From Streptomyces sp. yr375 (lineage in GTDB: Bacteria > Actinomycetota > Actinomycetes > Streptomycetales > Streptomycetaceae), in contig NZ_FOFF01000001.1 of NCBI RefSeq assembly GCF_900110755.1, forward strand, positions 362,153 to 426,152: a DNA stretch of 64,000 bases, written 5' to 3'. The translations under genes and the position numbers were made by a program. Of this stretch, positions 34,255 through 43,456 are shown one piece after another (position 1 is the stretch's first letter; each line of letters starts with the position of its first letter). A model generated the notes under the pieces. It searched no databases. It had not been told where the DNA came from and saw only the letters and a program-made list of their open reading frames with translations.

Positions 34255-35553
34255 GTGACGCCCGTGACCGCCGATGAACTCAACGGGATGGGACCGCTGG
34301 TCGCCCGACTCTCCCGGGGCGGCCAGCGGCTGCGGCAGGCCGACCGGGCCCGTCCGTGGGTGCTGGACACCGCGGTCGTGGCCCTCGTCTTCCTGATGTT
34401 CTGCCTGCCCGACCTGCTCCACGGCGGGGTGGACGACGGGGACGGAGACGGCCCGCGCCGGTTCCGGATCGCCTTCACCCAGCTCCCTGTCGCGGGAATG
34501 CTGGCGCTTCAGGCCGGACTGGTGCTGCCCCTGCTGTGGCGGCGGCGCAGACCCGCGGCGGCCTTCGCCGCCATCACGGCGGTGTTCGTCCTCCAGTGGT
34601 CCCTGGGCGCGGCGCTGCGCGCGGACGTCGCCCTCTTCGTCGCCCTGTACAGCCTGGCCCTGCACGGGCGGCTGCGCCGACTGCCGTGGGCCTGCGCGGC
34701 CATGGCAGGCGCCATGGTGCTGGTCGCGGTACGCGTGTCGGCGGCGGTGCCCGTCTGGGACGCGCTGTTCTTCCTGCTGAGCACCGCGACTGCGGCGCTC
34801 GCGCTCGGGCTGATGATTCGGATCCGGCGGGCCCAACTGGCCGGGCTGCGGGACCGGGCGGCCCGGCTGGAGATCGAGCGCGACCAGCGCAGCAGGCTGG
34901 CCACGGCGACCGAACGCACCCGTGTGGCCCGCGAGATGCACGACATCGTCGGCCACAACCTGTCCGTCATCATCACGCTCGCCGACGCGGGCTCCTACGC
35001 CACGGACATCGCTCCCGAACGGGGTAAGGAGGCCCTGCGGCTCATCGGTGACACCGGTCGGCAGGCGCTCGGCGAACTGCGGCGTGTGCTCGGCGTGCTG
35101 CGCGAGGCGGCGGACGGTCCTGCGGGCGGGCCCGAGCTCAGCCCGCAGCCCGGCATCGTGGACATCGGCGCACTCTGCGCCAAGGTGCGCGCCGCCGGAC
35201 TGGAGGTCGTCTACCGGACCTCCGGCGACGTGGACGCCTTGGACGACGGGGTACAACTGACGGTGTACCGCATCGTCCAGGAAGCCCTCACCAACACCCT
35301 GAAGCACGCCGCCACCGACACCCGGGTGCGTCTGGCGATCCTCGTCGAGGACAGCCGGCTGACCATCCAGGTCCAGGACAGCGGCCCGGTCGCACCGTCC
35401 GGACCGCCGAACGAGGAAGGACACGGCCTGGTGGGCATGCGGGAGAGAGCGGCCCTGTACGGCGGCAGCGTCAGCGCGGGGCCGACGGGCGGCGGAGGAT
35501 GGGGCGTCGAGGCGGTCCTCGACCTCACGCCCCGAAGCGGAGGTGCCCGATGA
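34255..35553 (+). CDS. Two-component sensor histidine kinase (HisKA_3)
   Basis: A 432-residue sensor kinase. About five hydrophobic segments lie between residues 40 and 195. The phosphoacceptor motif is VAREMHDIVGHNLSVIITLAD with His near 228. The HATPase has QEALTNTLKHA, IQVQDSGP and GHGLVGMRERAALYGG. GTG start at 34255. It overlaps the response regulator by 4 bases. It probably senses membrane stress or the ABC substrate; this is inferred from the operon. Confidence 0.9.
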   Translation: MTPVTADELNGMGPLVARLSRGGQRLRQADRARPWVLDTAVVALVFLMFCLPDLLHGGVDDGDGDGPRRFRIAFTQLPVAGMLALQAGLVLPLLWRRRRPAAAFAAITAVFVLQWSLGAALRADVALFVALYSLALHGRLRRLPWACAAMAGAMVLVAVRVSAAVPVWDALFFLLSTATAALALGLMIRIRRAQLAGLRDRAARLEIERDQRSRLATATERTRVAREMHDIVGHNLSVIITLADAGSYATDIAPERGKEALRLIGDTGRQALGELRRVLGVLREAADGPAGGPELSPQPGIVDIGALCAKVRAAGLEVVYRTSGDVDALDDGVQLTVYRIVQEALTNTLKHAATDTRVRLAILVEDSRLTIQVQDSGPVAPSGPPNEEGHGLVGMRERAALYGGSVSAGPTGGGGWGVEAVLDLTPRSGGAR

Positions 35554-36218
35554 CCACCGTGCTCATCGTGGACGACCAGCCGCTGCAACGCTACGGCTTC
35601 CACATCCTCCTGGACTCCGTCCCCGAGACCGACGTCGTCGGTGAGGCCGCCCACGGCGCCGAGGCCGTCCGCAAGGCCGCCGAACTGCGCCCGGACGTCG
35701 TCCTGATGGACGTCCGGATGCCGGGTATGGACGGCATCGAGGCCACCCGCCGCATCGTCGCCGCCGGCGGCCGCTCGCGCGTCCTCGTGCTCACCACCTT
35801 CGACCTCGACGAGTACGTCCACGCCGCCATCCGGGCCGGCGCCAGCGGCTTCCTCCTCAAGGACGCGCGTCCCGAGGAGCTCCTCGCCGGCATCCGGGCG
35901 GTCGCCTCGGGCGACGCCGTCATCGCGCCCGCCCTCACCCGCCGCCTCCTGGACGAGTACGCCCGCTACGTCCCCGCCCACCGCGCGGAGTCCGCCGAGG
36001 ATCCGGGACTCGGCTCCCTCACCGACCGCGAGCGCGAGATCCTCGTCGCCGTCGGCAAGGGCTGGACCAACGGCGAGATCGCCGCCCGGCTCGTACTGTC
36101 CGAGTCCACCGTCAAGACCCACGTCGGCCGCGTCCTGTCCAAGATCGGCGCCCGCGACCGCATCCAGGCCGTGATCTTCGCCTACGACCACGGCCTCGCC
36201 CGCCCCAACACGGACTGA
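35550..36218 (+). CDS. NarL/LuxR-family response regulator
   Basis: A 222-residue regulator. The receiver has LIVDDQPLQRYGF, the phospho-acceptor Asp in VVLMDVRMPGMDGIEA (near 54), VLTTFDLDEYV and FLLKDARPEELL. The LuxR HTH is LTDREREILVAVGKGWTNGEIAARL and SESTVKTHVGRVLSKIG. ATGA overlap with the kinase shows coupling. It likely controls the ABC operon through the palindrome at 32330. Confidence 0.93.
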   Translation: MTTVLIVDDQPLQRYGFHILLDSVPETDVVGEAAHGAEAVRKAAELRPDVVLMDVRMPGMDGIEATRRIVAAGGRSRVLVLTTFDLDEYVHAAIRAGASGFLLKDARPEELLAGIRAVASGDAVIAPALTRRLLDEYARYVPAHRAESAEDPGLGSLTDREREILVAVGKGWTNGEIAARLVLSESTVKTHVGRVLSKIGARDRIQAVIFAYDHGLARPNTD

Positions 36219-36361
36219 ACCGACGAGCGGCGACCGCCAAGGATGCGCTAGGCGAGCATCACGGGCCCGGCCGAGCCGGTGCCGCAGCCAGGACACGGCG
36301 CGGGTGTGCATGCGCTCGTCGTGATCAGGCCGGACCCGCAGGGCCGGGAAAGCCGCGCGGC

Positions 36362-36383
36362 AGTCAGGATGCGTTCAGGTGAC
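36362..36383 (+). promoter_or_regulatory. Tandem 11-bp direct repeat upstream of the first COG4705-like gene
   Basis: AGTCAGGATGC (36362-36372) is followed directly by GTTCAGGTGAC (36373-36383). The pair closely matches the repeat at 37258-37279. An 11-bp period with a GTTCA core is the pattern of OmpR-type regulator sites, such as PHO boxes of Streptomyces. It ends 20 bases before the start codon, so it probably overlaps the promoter. Confidence 0.65.
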
Positions 36384-36403
36384 CGCTGGCACCGTCTGGT
36401 GTC

Positions 36404-37243
36404 ATGACCTATGAACTCTCCGAGACACCTGAGGCCGAACGGGGCACGAGTGCCTCTGCTCGTCCCTCTCCACGTCTGCGCTGGAACAAGGTCCCCGAGG
36501 TCACCGCCTATTTCTGGATCATCAAGGTGCTGTGCACGACCGTCGGCGAGACCGCGGCCGACCTTCTCAACGAGAAGGCCGGTCTGGGCCTGACGGGCGT
36601 GTCGGTCCTGATGAGCGCGCTGCTCGCGGTCGTCCTGGTCGTCCAGTTCCGCACGACCGCCTACCGCGCGGGCGTGTACTGGCTCGCCGTCGCCCTGATC
36701 AGCGTCGTCGGCACGCTGATCAGCGACAACCTCACCGACAACATGGGCGTCCCGCTGGAGACGAGCACCGCGGTGTTCGCGCTCCTCCTCGTGGTCGTCT
36801 TCGTCGTCTGGTACCGGCGGGAACGGACCCTGTCGATCCACAGCATCGACACCATGAGCCGTGAGTCGTTCTACTGGCTGGCCGTGCTGTTCACCTTCGC
36901 CCTCGGCACGGCGGCCGGCGACCTGGTCTCCGAGCGCATGGACCTCGGCTACCGGCTCTCGGCGGTCCTGTTCGCCCTGGCCATCGCCGCCGTGGCGGTC
37001 GCGCACTTCACGCTGGGGCTGAACGCCGTGTGGAGCTTCTGGATCGCCTACATCCTCACCCGCCCGCTCGGCGCATCGATCGGCGACTACCTGTCCCAGC
37101 CGACCGGCGACGGCGGCCTCGGGTTCGGCACCGTCGTCACGAGCGGGCTCTTCCTGGCCGTCATCCTCGGCCTGGTGGTGTACCTGGCGATGACCCGCAA
37201 GGACGTCGCGGACCCCGCGCGCGTGACACGGCAGACGGCCTGA
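36404..37243 (+). CDS. COG4705-like integral membrane protein
   Basis: A 279-residue membrane protein with eight or more hydrophobic segments. It is internally repetitive, with recurring GETAADLL, LISDNLTDNMG, GTAAGDLVSE and PLGASIGDYL motifs that place small residues and an acid within helices. Function is unknown. It is paralogous to the next gene (37400) and to the truncated copy at 29479. No ribosome-binding site precedes the ATG, so the message may be leaderless. Confidence 0.82.
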   Translation: MTYELSETPEAERGTSASARPSPRLRWNKVPEVTAYFWIIKVLCTTVGETAADLLNEKAGLGLTGVSVLMSALLAVVLVVQFRTTAYRAGVYWLAVALISVVGTLISDNLTDNMGVPLETSTAVFALLLVVVFVVWYRRERTLSIHSIDTMSRESFYWLAVLFTFALGTAAGDLVSERMDLGYRLSAVLFALAIAAVAVAHFTLGLNAVWSFWIAYILTRPLGASIGDYLSQPTGDGGLGFGTVVTSGLFLAVILGLVVYLAMTRKDVADPARVTRQTA

Positions 37244-37257
37244 ACGGCCGGAAAGGC

Positions 37258-37279
37258 GTTCAGGAAGCGTTCAGGTGAT
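37258..37279 (+). promoter_or_regulatory. Tandem 11-bp direct repeat upstream of the second COG4705-like gene
   Basis: GTTCAGGAAGC (37258-37268) is followed directly by GTTCAGGTGAT (37269-37279). It matches the site at 36362-36383 at most positions, so both paralogues probably answer to the same OmpR-type regulator. It lies 15 bp after the stop of the first gene, meaning the second gene has its own promoter. Confidence 0.7.
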
Positions 37280-37301
37280 CACCGACAGGGTCGGACACCA
37301 C

Positions 37302-37366
37302 GGCCGACCCACGCGGTCGGCCCGTGTGTCGTAGGGCGCCCGTCCCCCTCGCGGAGACGGGTGCCC
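37302..37366 (+). other. Two stable hairpins in the leader of the second COG4705-like gene
   Basis: Hairpin 1 has GGCCGACC (37302-37309) and GGTCGGCC (37315-37322) around a 5-base loop. Hairpin 2 has GGGCGCCCGTC (37334-37344) and GACGGGTGCCC (37356-37366), 11 bp with one G-T pair, followed by TTTC. Both lie between the direct-repeat operator and the ATG at 37400. They may terminate readthrough from the first gene or form a regulatory leader; sequence alone does not decide. Confidence 0.55.
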
Positions 37367-37399
37367 TTTCACACCCCCCACGAACAGGAGTGTCCGACC

Positions 37400-38266
37400 A
37401 TGGAGAATCCCGAAGTCCTCACCGACTTAGACGTCGCCGGCAGGCAGCAACGGGCCGCGACCACGGCCCAGTCGGTGATGAAGAAACTGCCCGAGGTCAC
37501 CCTCGCCTTCTGGATCATGAAGATCGCGGCGACGACCCTGGGCGAGACGGCCGGCGACCTCTTCGCGCAGACCCTGAAGCTCGGCTACTTCCTCACCACG
37601 GTCGCCCTGTTCCTGCTCTTCGTGGTGACCCTGCTCGTTCAGTTGCGCTCCCGCCGCTACAACCCGTTCTTCTACTGGACGGTCATCCTGTCGACCAGCA
37701 TGGCCGGCACCACGATGTCCGACTTCATGAACCGCGACGCCAGCACCAAGTACCTTGCGAGCGGCACCGCTTCGCTGGGCTGGGGACCGCAGGGCCTCGG
37801 CCTCGGATACCCGACGGGCGCGGCGATCCTGATCTCGATCCTGGTCGTCGTCTTCGCCGTGTGGAAGCTGACGGGGATGACGTTCGTCATCCGTGACATC
37901 GTCAGTTTCCGCGGGGAGGTGCTGTTCTGGTCGGCGATTCTGGTCTCCAACACGCTCGGCACCTCGATGGGCGACTTCCTGTCCGACAGTTCCGGCCTCG
38001 GCTACGCCGGTGGGGCGGCGCTGGTGACCGGTGTCCTGCTGGTGCTGGTGGCCCTGATGAGGGTGCCGGTCGTGCCGAACGTGCTGCTGTTCTGGATCGC
38101 CTTCGTGCTGACCCGCCCGCTCGGGGCGACGGCCGGCGACTTCCTGACCAAGCCGGTCGCGAAGGGCGGTCTCGACCTCGGTACGGCGGGTTCGTCGGCC
38201 GTACTGTTGGCCGTGCTGGTCGGTCTGACGGGTTACGCCCACGCTCAGGAGCGCCGCCGCCGCTGA
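37400..38266 (+). CDS. COG4705-like integral membrane protein
   Basis: A 288-residue membrane protein paralogous to the one at 36404. It shares KLPEVTLAFWIMKI, GETAGDLFAQTLKLGYF, GTSMGDFLSD, and TRPLGATAGDFLTKP near the end. About eight hydrophobic segments are visible. The ATG at 37400 has AGGAG 10 bases upstream. Function unknown; transport is a guess from the repeated Gly-Asp membrane motifs. Followed by an MFS gene after 46 bp. Confidence 0.82.
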   Translation: MENPEVLTDLDVAGRQQRAATTAQSVMKKLPEVTLAFWIMKIAATTLGETAGDLFAQTLKLGYFLTTVALFLLFVVTLLVQLRSRRYNPFFYWTVILSTSMAGTTMSDFMNRDASTKYLASGTASLGWGPQGLGLGYPTGAAILISILVVVFAVWKLTGMTFVIRDIVSFRGEVLFWSAILVSNTLGTSMGDFLSDSSGLGYAGGAALVTGVLLVLVALMRVPVVPNVLLFWIAFVLTRPLGATAGDFLTKPVAKGGLDLGTAGSSAVLLAVLVGLTGYAHAQERRRR

Positions 38267-38312
38267 CGGCCACAGCGTGTCGAGAGACACACGACACCCT
38301 CGGGAGAAGTTC

Positions 38313-39557
38313 GTGAAGCCCGCCCGCACCACGTCCGCCGTGCCCGAACCGTCGGACGGACCTGCCCGGGGGCTCTCGGCGTGGCGGTTCGTGGTGGTGT
38401 TCGGGGGCGTCAGTCTGCTGATGGACTTCGTCTACGAGGGCGCTCGTTCCGTCACCGGCCCACTCCTCGCCCACCTGGGCGCCTCCGCGGCCGTGGTCGG
38501 CGTGGTCACGGGGGCGGGCGAGGCCGCCGCGCTCGGACTGCGTCTGGTTTCGGGACCGCTGGCCGACCGCAGCCGCCGCTTCTGGACGTGGACGATCGCC
38601 GGTTACGTGCTGACCGCGGCCACCGTCCCGGTGCTCGGTCTGACCGGCGTGCTGTGGGCGGCCTGCACCCTGGTGATCGCGGAACGCGTCGGCAAGGCCG
38701 TGCGTTCCCCGGCCAAGGACACACTGCTCTCGCACGCCACCGCCGCCACCGGACGGGGCCGCGGCTTCGCGGTCCACGAGGCGATGGACCAGGTCGGCGC
38801 TCTGGTCGGCCCGCTCACGGTGGCCGGGATCCTCGCCCTCACCGGCGACGACTACGCCCCGGCACTCGGGGTGCTCGCGCTGCCCGGCGCGGCCGCCGTC
38901 GCGCTGCTGCTCTGGTTGCGTGCCCGGGTTCCCGATCCGATCGGCTACGAGATCACCATCGGCGCTGCGGTGCCCGGGGAACCGCCGCCTGCCGGGTCCC
39001 GGGAGACGAAGCTGCCGCGGGCCTTCTGGGCCTACGCGGTGTTCACCGCAGCGACCCTGACCGGTTTCGCCACCTTCGGTGTGCTCTCCTACCACCTGGT
39101 CGTCCGGCACTTGATGCCGACCGCGATGGTGCCGGTGCTGTACGCGGCGGCCATGGCCGCGGACGCCGTGGCGGCGCTGGCGACGGGCTGGCTGTACGAC
39201 CGGTTCGGCGCCCAGGTCCTGGTCGTCCTGCCGCTGCTGTCCGCCGCCGTTCCGGCCCTGGCCTTCACCGACACGGTGGGAGTGGCCGTGGCGGGGGCGC
39301 TGGTGTGGGGCGCCGCGGTCGGCGTTCAGGAGTCCACGCTGCGTGCCACCGTCGCCGACCTCGTACCCGTGGGACGCCGGGCCACCGCGTACGGCGTCTT
39401 CGCCGGGATCATGGGTGCGGCCGCGTTGGTCGGCGGCGCCTTGGCCGGAGTCCTGTACGACATCTCCGTCCCCCTGCTGATCGGCGTCGTCGCCGGCATC
39501 CAGACCGCCGCGCTCGTTCTGCTGTGGGTCACCCGGGCCGTGCGGCGGGGCATGTAG
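38313..39557 (+). CDS. Major facilitator superfamily transporter
   Basis: A 414-residue MFS protein with about twelve membrane helices. The helix 2-3 loop motif is RLVSGPLADRSRRFWTW (G-x-L-a-D-r-x-r pattern). Further marks are SPAKDTLLSHATAATGRGRGFAVHEAMDQVGALVGPL and GWLYDRFGAQVLVVLPL in the second half. This resembles the group with the SPARDAL-type motif. The GTG start at 38313 has GGGAGA upstream. It follows the COG4705-like gene by 46 bp and may share its transcript. Substrate unknown. Confidence 0.85.
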   Translation: MKPARTTSAVPEPSDGPARGLSAWRFVVVFGGVSLLMDFVYEGARSVTGPLLAHLGASAAVVGVVTGAGEAAALGLRLVSGPLADRSRRFWTWTIAGYVLTAATVPVLGLTGVLWAACTLVIAERVGKAVRSPAKDTLLSHATAATGRGRGFAVHEAMDQVGALVGPLTVAGILALTGDDYAPALGVLALPGAAAVALLLWLRARVPDPIGYEITIGAAVPGEPPPAGSRETKLPRAFWAYAVFTAATLTGFATFGVLSYHLVVRHLMPTAMVPVLYAAAMAADAVAALATGWLYDRFGAQVLVVLPLLSAAVPALAFTDTVGVAVAGALVWGAAVGVQESTLRATVADLVPVGRRATAYGVFAGIMGAAALVGGALAGVLYDISVPLLIGVVAGIQTAALVLLWVTRAVRRGM

Positions 39558-39625
39558 GGGCATGGAGCGGCGGACACCTTCGAAGCCGGGGCAGCACTGG
39601 AAGGGGACGGCTTGAGGAGACCGAG

Positions 39626-40969
39626 TCAGGTCGCGAGCAGTCCGCGGCCGAACCAGTCCTCGGTGTCGCGGACTCCGGGCAGGGCGAAGAAGTAGCCGCC
39701 GCCGGTGGGTGAGATGTAGTCGACGAGGGGTTCGTCGATCAGACGGGTCTGGGTGGCCTCGAACTGGCGCTTGACGTCCTGCTGGTAGCAGCAGAAGGCC
39801 AGACCCATGTCGAGGTTGCCGACGTCGTCGACTCCGCGGTCGTAGTTGTAGCCGCGGCGCAGGATGCGCGAGGCGTCCGTGGCGGCGGTGCGTGGGTTGG
39901 CGAGGCGGATGTGGGCGTCGAGGGGGATGGCGTTGCCGTCCGGATCCTTGGCGTAGTTGGGGGTGTCGGCCTCCTCGGCGCCGTCGAGCGGGGCACCGGT
40001 GTCCTTGCGGCGACCGAACATCTTTTCCTGCTCGGTGAGGGAGACCCGGTCCCAGAACTCGACGAGCATGCGGATGATCCGGATGACCTGGTAGCTGCCG
40101 CCTCTGGCCCACGCGGGCTCGCCGTCGGCGTCCCCTACCCAGATGAGGCGGTTGGTCTCGCGAGCGGAGGTGAGGTCGGGATTGGCGATGCCGTCCTTGA
40201 AGCCGAGCAGGTTGCGCTGGGCGCCGGTGGGGCGGGGCGCGTTCTGGAAGCCGTCGATGCGCCACTTGATCTGCATGGCCCCACGGGTGTGCCTGGCGAT
40301 GTCGCGCAGTGCGTGCAGGACCGTGTCCTGACGGTTGGCGCAGATCTGCAGGGACAGGTCGCCGTGGCACTCGGCGGGCTTGAGGTTGTCGTTGGGGAAG
40401 GTCCGCATGGGGGTGAGGCGGCGGGGCTTGACCGCGGCGAGGCCGTAGCGGCCGTCGAAGAGGGACGCGCCGACGCCGACCGTGATGGTGAGGCCGTCCG
40501 CGGGGACGGTCGGGCCGAGGATGCCGCTGTCGGAGGGCGGGGCGCCGACGCCGAGGTCGGCGGGGGTGCCGCCGGAGGTCAGGACGCGGGCCCGGCTGGT
40601 GATCGTCTTCAGCAACTCGGCCAACTGCCCGCGGTTTTCGGCGATGACGGTGAAGGAGACGAAGGAGGCGGCGGCCGGCGCGGGGGTGATGATGCCGGCC
40701 TGGTGGAGGCCGTGGAAGGGCACTTCGGCGGCGTTCTCCGTCCGCGCGGCGGCCTGTGCGGTGCCGCCGCCGCTCTCGGCGAGCGCGAGGCCGCCGCCGG
40801 CCAGGACCGCGCCGGCCGCTCCGGCGCCGAGGGCCGTCTTCACGAAGGAGCGGCGGTCGGCGCCGGCCGGGCAGCCGCCGTGGGAGGCGGAGGATTCGGC
40901 GGACGGCATGGGGGCGTTCCCTTCGGTGCGTGCGGGGTCGTCGTCGCTTCGGCGGCGTGCGGTGGTCAT
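39626..40969 (-). CDS. efeB: EfeB: Dyp-type heme peroxidase, Tat-exported
   Basis: A 447-residue deferrochelatase/peroxidase of the EfeUOB system. A Tat signal ([20 protein letters not shown]) starts near residue 38. The heme peroxidase has the family GXXDG motif in [12 protein letters not shown], plus [22 protein letters not shown]. The C-terminal part has ILRRGYNYD and [19 protein letters not shown]. The ATG shares one base with the EfeUO stop (TGATG), showing coupling. It works outside the membrane on heme or ferrous iron. An inner ATG at 40909 would drop 20 residues but keep the signal. Confidence 0.92.
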   Translation of the reverse strand: MTTARRRSDDDPARTEGNAPMPSAESSASHGGCPAGADRRSFVKTALGAGAAGAVLAGGGLALAESGGGTAQAAARTENAAEVPFHGLHQAGIITPAPAAASFVSFTVIAENRGQLAELLKTITSRARVLTSGGTPADLGVGAPPSDSGILGPTVPADGLTITVGVGASLFDGRYGLAAVKPRRLTPMRTFPNDNLKPAECHGDLSLQICANRQDTVLHALRDIARHTRGAMQIKWRIDGFQNAPRPTGAQRNLLGFKDGIANPDLTSARETNRLIWVGDADGEPAWARGGSYQVIRIIRMLVEFWDRVSLTEQEKMFGRRKDTGAPLDGAEEADTPNYAKDPDGNAIPLDAHIRLANPRTAATDASRILRRGYNYDRGVDDVGNLDMGLAFCCYQQDVKRQFEATQTRLIDEPLVDYISPTGGGYFFALPGVRDTEDWFGRGLLAT

Positions 40970-42999
40970 CAGGCGGACTTCCGGATCTCCAGCAGGTCCG
41001 GGACGGGGGAGAGGTCCTCCAGCAACTGGCCGGTGGCCCCGTTGACGCGGGCGCGGGCGATGGCGTCGAGCTGTCCGACGGGCGTCCAGTAGCCGCCACG
41101 GTGGGCGGAGTCCAGAAGTTTCTGCAGCCGTGCGATGTCCGCGTCGACGGTTGACAGTAGGTGCGGAGAGCGGCTGGTCAGCAGCGGCCTGAGCACGGTG
41201 AGGAGCTCGCGGGTGCCGGCGAGGTTGGCGTCGGCGGTGGCGAGGTTGGTGGCGCTGCCCTCGTCGGTGTCGCCGGTCAGTTCGAACTGAAGCGTGTTCT
41301 CGAGGACCTCGTGGGCGCGCAGCGGCAGGTCGGACGGGTCGAAGTCCTGGTGCGGGAAGGCTTTCCGCAGGCCGGCGGCGTCGGCGGCCAGTCGCTGGGC
41401 CGGGGCGGTGAGCGAGGTGGCGGGCTCGCCGTGCCACAGGCCGTATTCGATGCGGTGGAAGCCGGTGAAGGTCGTGTCGTGCACGCCGTCCGGCAGGCCG
41501 TCGGCCCTTCCGTCGATCTTCTGGTCGAAGTCCTCGAAGGTGCCGTAGGCGGCGCCGAGGGAGGCATAGGTGCGATGGGCGGTGAGCCAGTCGGCGCGGG
41601 CCTGGCCGAGGCGGTTGTGCCTGATGTCGTCGGCCAGGGTGAGGGTCTGGGACACGAGTGCGGCCAGGCCCTTGTCGACGTACGTCCGGTACTGCGCGAG
41701 CGGGCCGGCGAGGTCGTGTTCCGAGACCGGGACGACCGCCTTCGCAGCCCCGCCACCGGTCACGCGGACGGCCTCGGAGGTGACCGCGGTGCCGCCGCTG
41801 GGTACGCACCGCCAGGCGTATGTGCCGCCCGCGACGGTGGCGACCAGCGCACGGGTGGTGCCGGGGGCCAGGCCCTCGATCTCGCCGTAGACGGCGTTCG
41901 TGGCCGGGTCGATGAGGTACACCTCGGAGGTCTTGCCGCCGGTGTTGTGCATCTGGAAGGTCTGCCGGCCGGTCCTGGGCGCGGTGAATCCCTTGCCGCA
42001 CTCCTTCTCGGAGACGGCGACGGTCTGGGTGGCCGCCGGCTTGGGACGGCCGAAGGCGACGGCGAGGCCGGCCAAGAGCGCGGGGACGGTGACGACAGCG
42101 ACGGGGACCACCCAGGCCGGGCGGCGCCGCGTGGGCGTCGGGGCGTCCTGGGCCGGTGCCGCCGTGCGGGAGGCCGGCTTCGGCCCCGTGGCGCGCAGGC
42201 CGCGCACGAACAGCGTCATCACCACGGCGAGATAGCCGGCGTAACCGAAGACCTGCAGCCAGGTCATGGTCGGCGTCAGGTTGAACACGCCCTGCACCAG
42301 GGTGCTGTACCAGGAGCCGGCGTCGATCGTGCTGCCCAGGTCGACGGCGTAGGCCGCCTTGCCGGGCAGGACACCGCCTTCCTGGAGGTCGCGCAGGCCG
42401 TAGCCGAGAACGCCGGCCGCGATCACGATGAGGACGGCGCCGGTGGCGGTGAAGAACTTCGTCAGGTTGATCTTCAGGACCCGCCGGTACAGGCCCCAGC
42501 ACAGGGCGGCCGACAGGATCAGGCCGATGGCCGCCCCGGCCAGGGGGCCGGAGGACTCGCCGGCAGCCTGGGCCGTGGTCCACAGGAACAGGGCGGTTTC
42601 CAGACCCTCCCGGCCCACGGCGAGGAAGGCGGTGAGGATCAGCACGCCCGAGCCCATGGCCAGCGCTCCGGTGACCTTCTCCTTGATCTCACCGGACAGG
42701 CTGCGGGCCGAGCGGCGCATCCAGAACACCATCGCGGTGACGAACGCGACCGCGATCACGCTGAGGGTGCCCCCGAAGGCTTCCTGCGCGGTCGCTGACA
42801 GGGAGGCTGCCGTAAAGGTGAGGACCGCGCCGAAACTCATGGCAAGCGCGATCGCCGCGAGTACGCCTGTCCACACCTGCGGCAGCCGGGAGCGGGCATC
42901 GGCCCGCACAAGGGTCGCGACGAGGATGGAGACGATGAGTCCCGCTTCGAGCCCTTCCCGCAGCCCGATCAGGAAACTCGGAAACGCGTCATCCCACAT
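40969..42999 (-). CDS. EfeU-EfeO fusion: FTR1 iron permease joined to the EfeO iron-binding protein
   Basis: A 676-residue protein. The N-terminal 290 residues are an FTR1-type permease with two REGLE motifs ([12 protein letters not shown] near 14-18 and [12 protein letters not shown] near 135) and about seven helices. A Pro/Thr-rich linker and an extra helix ([21 protein letters not shown]) lead to a cupredoxin-like region, with CGKGF and [10 protein letters not shown]. An M75 imelysin-type domain with the HRIEYGLW (HxxE) motif ends the protein. The two functions are usually separate genes. ATG at 42999 follows GGGAGGG. Uptake of ferrous or ferric iron is predicted, under the iron box upstream. 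Confidence 0.92.
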   Translation of the reverse strand: MWDDAFPSFLIGLREGLEAGLIVSILVATLVRADARSRLPQVWTGVLAAIALAMSFGAVLTFTAASLSATAQEAFGGTLSVIAVAFVTAMVFWMRRSARSLSGEIKEKVTGALAMGSGVLILTAFLAVGREGLETALFLWTTAQAAGESSGPLAGAAIGLILSAALCWGLYRRVLKINLTKFFTATGAVLIVIAAGVLGYGLRDLQEGGVLPGKAAYAVDLGSTIDAGSWYSTLVQGVFNLTPTMTWLQVFGYAGYLAVVMTLFVRGLRATGPKPASRTAAPAQDAPTPTRRRPAWVVPVAVVTVPALLAGLAVAFGRPKPAATQTVAVSEKECGKGFTAPRTGRQTFQMHNTGGKTSEVYLIDPATNAVYGEIEGLAPGTTRALVATVAGGTYAWRCVPSGGTAVTSEAVRVTGGGAAKAVVPVSEHDLAGPLAQYRTYVDKGLAALVSQTLTLADDIRHNRLGQARADWLTAHRTYASLGAAYGTFEDFDQKIDGRADGLPDGVHDTTFTGFHRIEYGLWHGEPATSLTAPAQRLAADAAGLRKAFPHQDFDPSDLPLRAHEVLENTLQFELTGDTDEGSATNLATADANLAGTRELLTVLRPLLTSRSPHLLSTVDADIARLQKLLDSAHRGGYWTPVGQLDAIARARVNGATGQLLEDLSPVPDLLEIRKSA

Positions 43000-43038
43000 G
43001 CGACCCTCCCCGGGCGGCCTCCGTACGGACAACGCCCA

Positions 43039-43057
43039 TTAGCGTAGGCAAACCTAA
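43039..43057 (-). promoter_or_regulatory. DmdR/IdeR-like iron box
   Basis: On the leftward strand the 19 bases read TTAGGTTTGCCTACGCTAA, close to the actinobacterial iron-box consensus (TTAGGTTAG-CTAACCTAA type). It lies 40 bp upstream of the EfeUO start. Repression by an iron-loaded DmdR1/IdeR regulator is expected. Confidence 0.85.
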
Positions 43058-43456
43058 CCATGGCTGGACCATCATGACTACACGTCTGTAGTCAAATGGT
43101 CATGGTGCGGTAATGCCGGGGCAAAACCCGGGAGCCGGTGGAAGTCGCCGATGATGGAGACCGGCGGTGTCGGCGGCCCGGTAGCGGGCGTGCGGGCCTG
43201 CTGGTAGCCGATCACCATCGTCGCCGGGATGCGTCGTGGCAGGCGTCGAGGTTGGGGGTGGCCAGGTCCTCCCACGGCAGATGGAAACGGAGTTGGCCCA
43301 AGGCTGCCCACAGATGCCCGCACCCTGGAAACGCGGAATCCCTCGGAAGCGCCTGGGCGGCGGCCTCCGAGGGTCCGCGCCACCGGAGATCCCCGATGCG
43401 GGGGGAGCGGTGATGTGGTCTCGAACTCGCTGGACCGGAGAACCTGTTCTCCCAGG
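43058..43456. other. Intergenic stretch with no convincing gene
   Basis: About 400 bp between the iron box and the pirin gene. Open frames exist on both strands, but none has a ribosome-binding site or recognisable domain. A leftward run near 43215-43300 (HLWAALGQLRFHLPWEDL) reads like a protein scrap but is not identifiable. It may hold the 3' flank of a lost gene. Confidence 0.5.

Noticed and set aside
32653..35424. Leftward open frame of 923 codons
   Set aside because: Antisense to the ABC and kinase genes, whose motifs are clear on the other strand.
37902..41099. Leftward open frame of 1065 codons
   Set aside because: Overlaps the MFS, COG4705-like and efeB genes in the wrong frame; no recognisable protein.
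43078..43383. Small leftward gene of 101 codons
   Set aside because: No ribosome-binding site, no domain and Pro/Arg-rich shadow-like composition.
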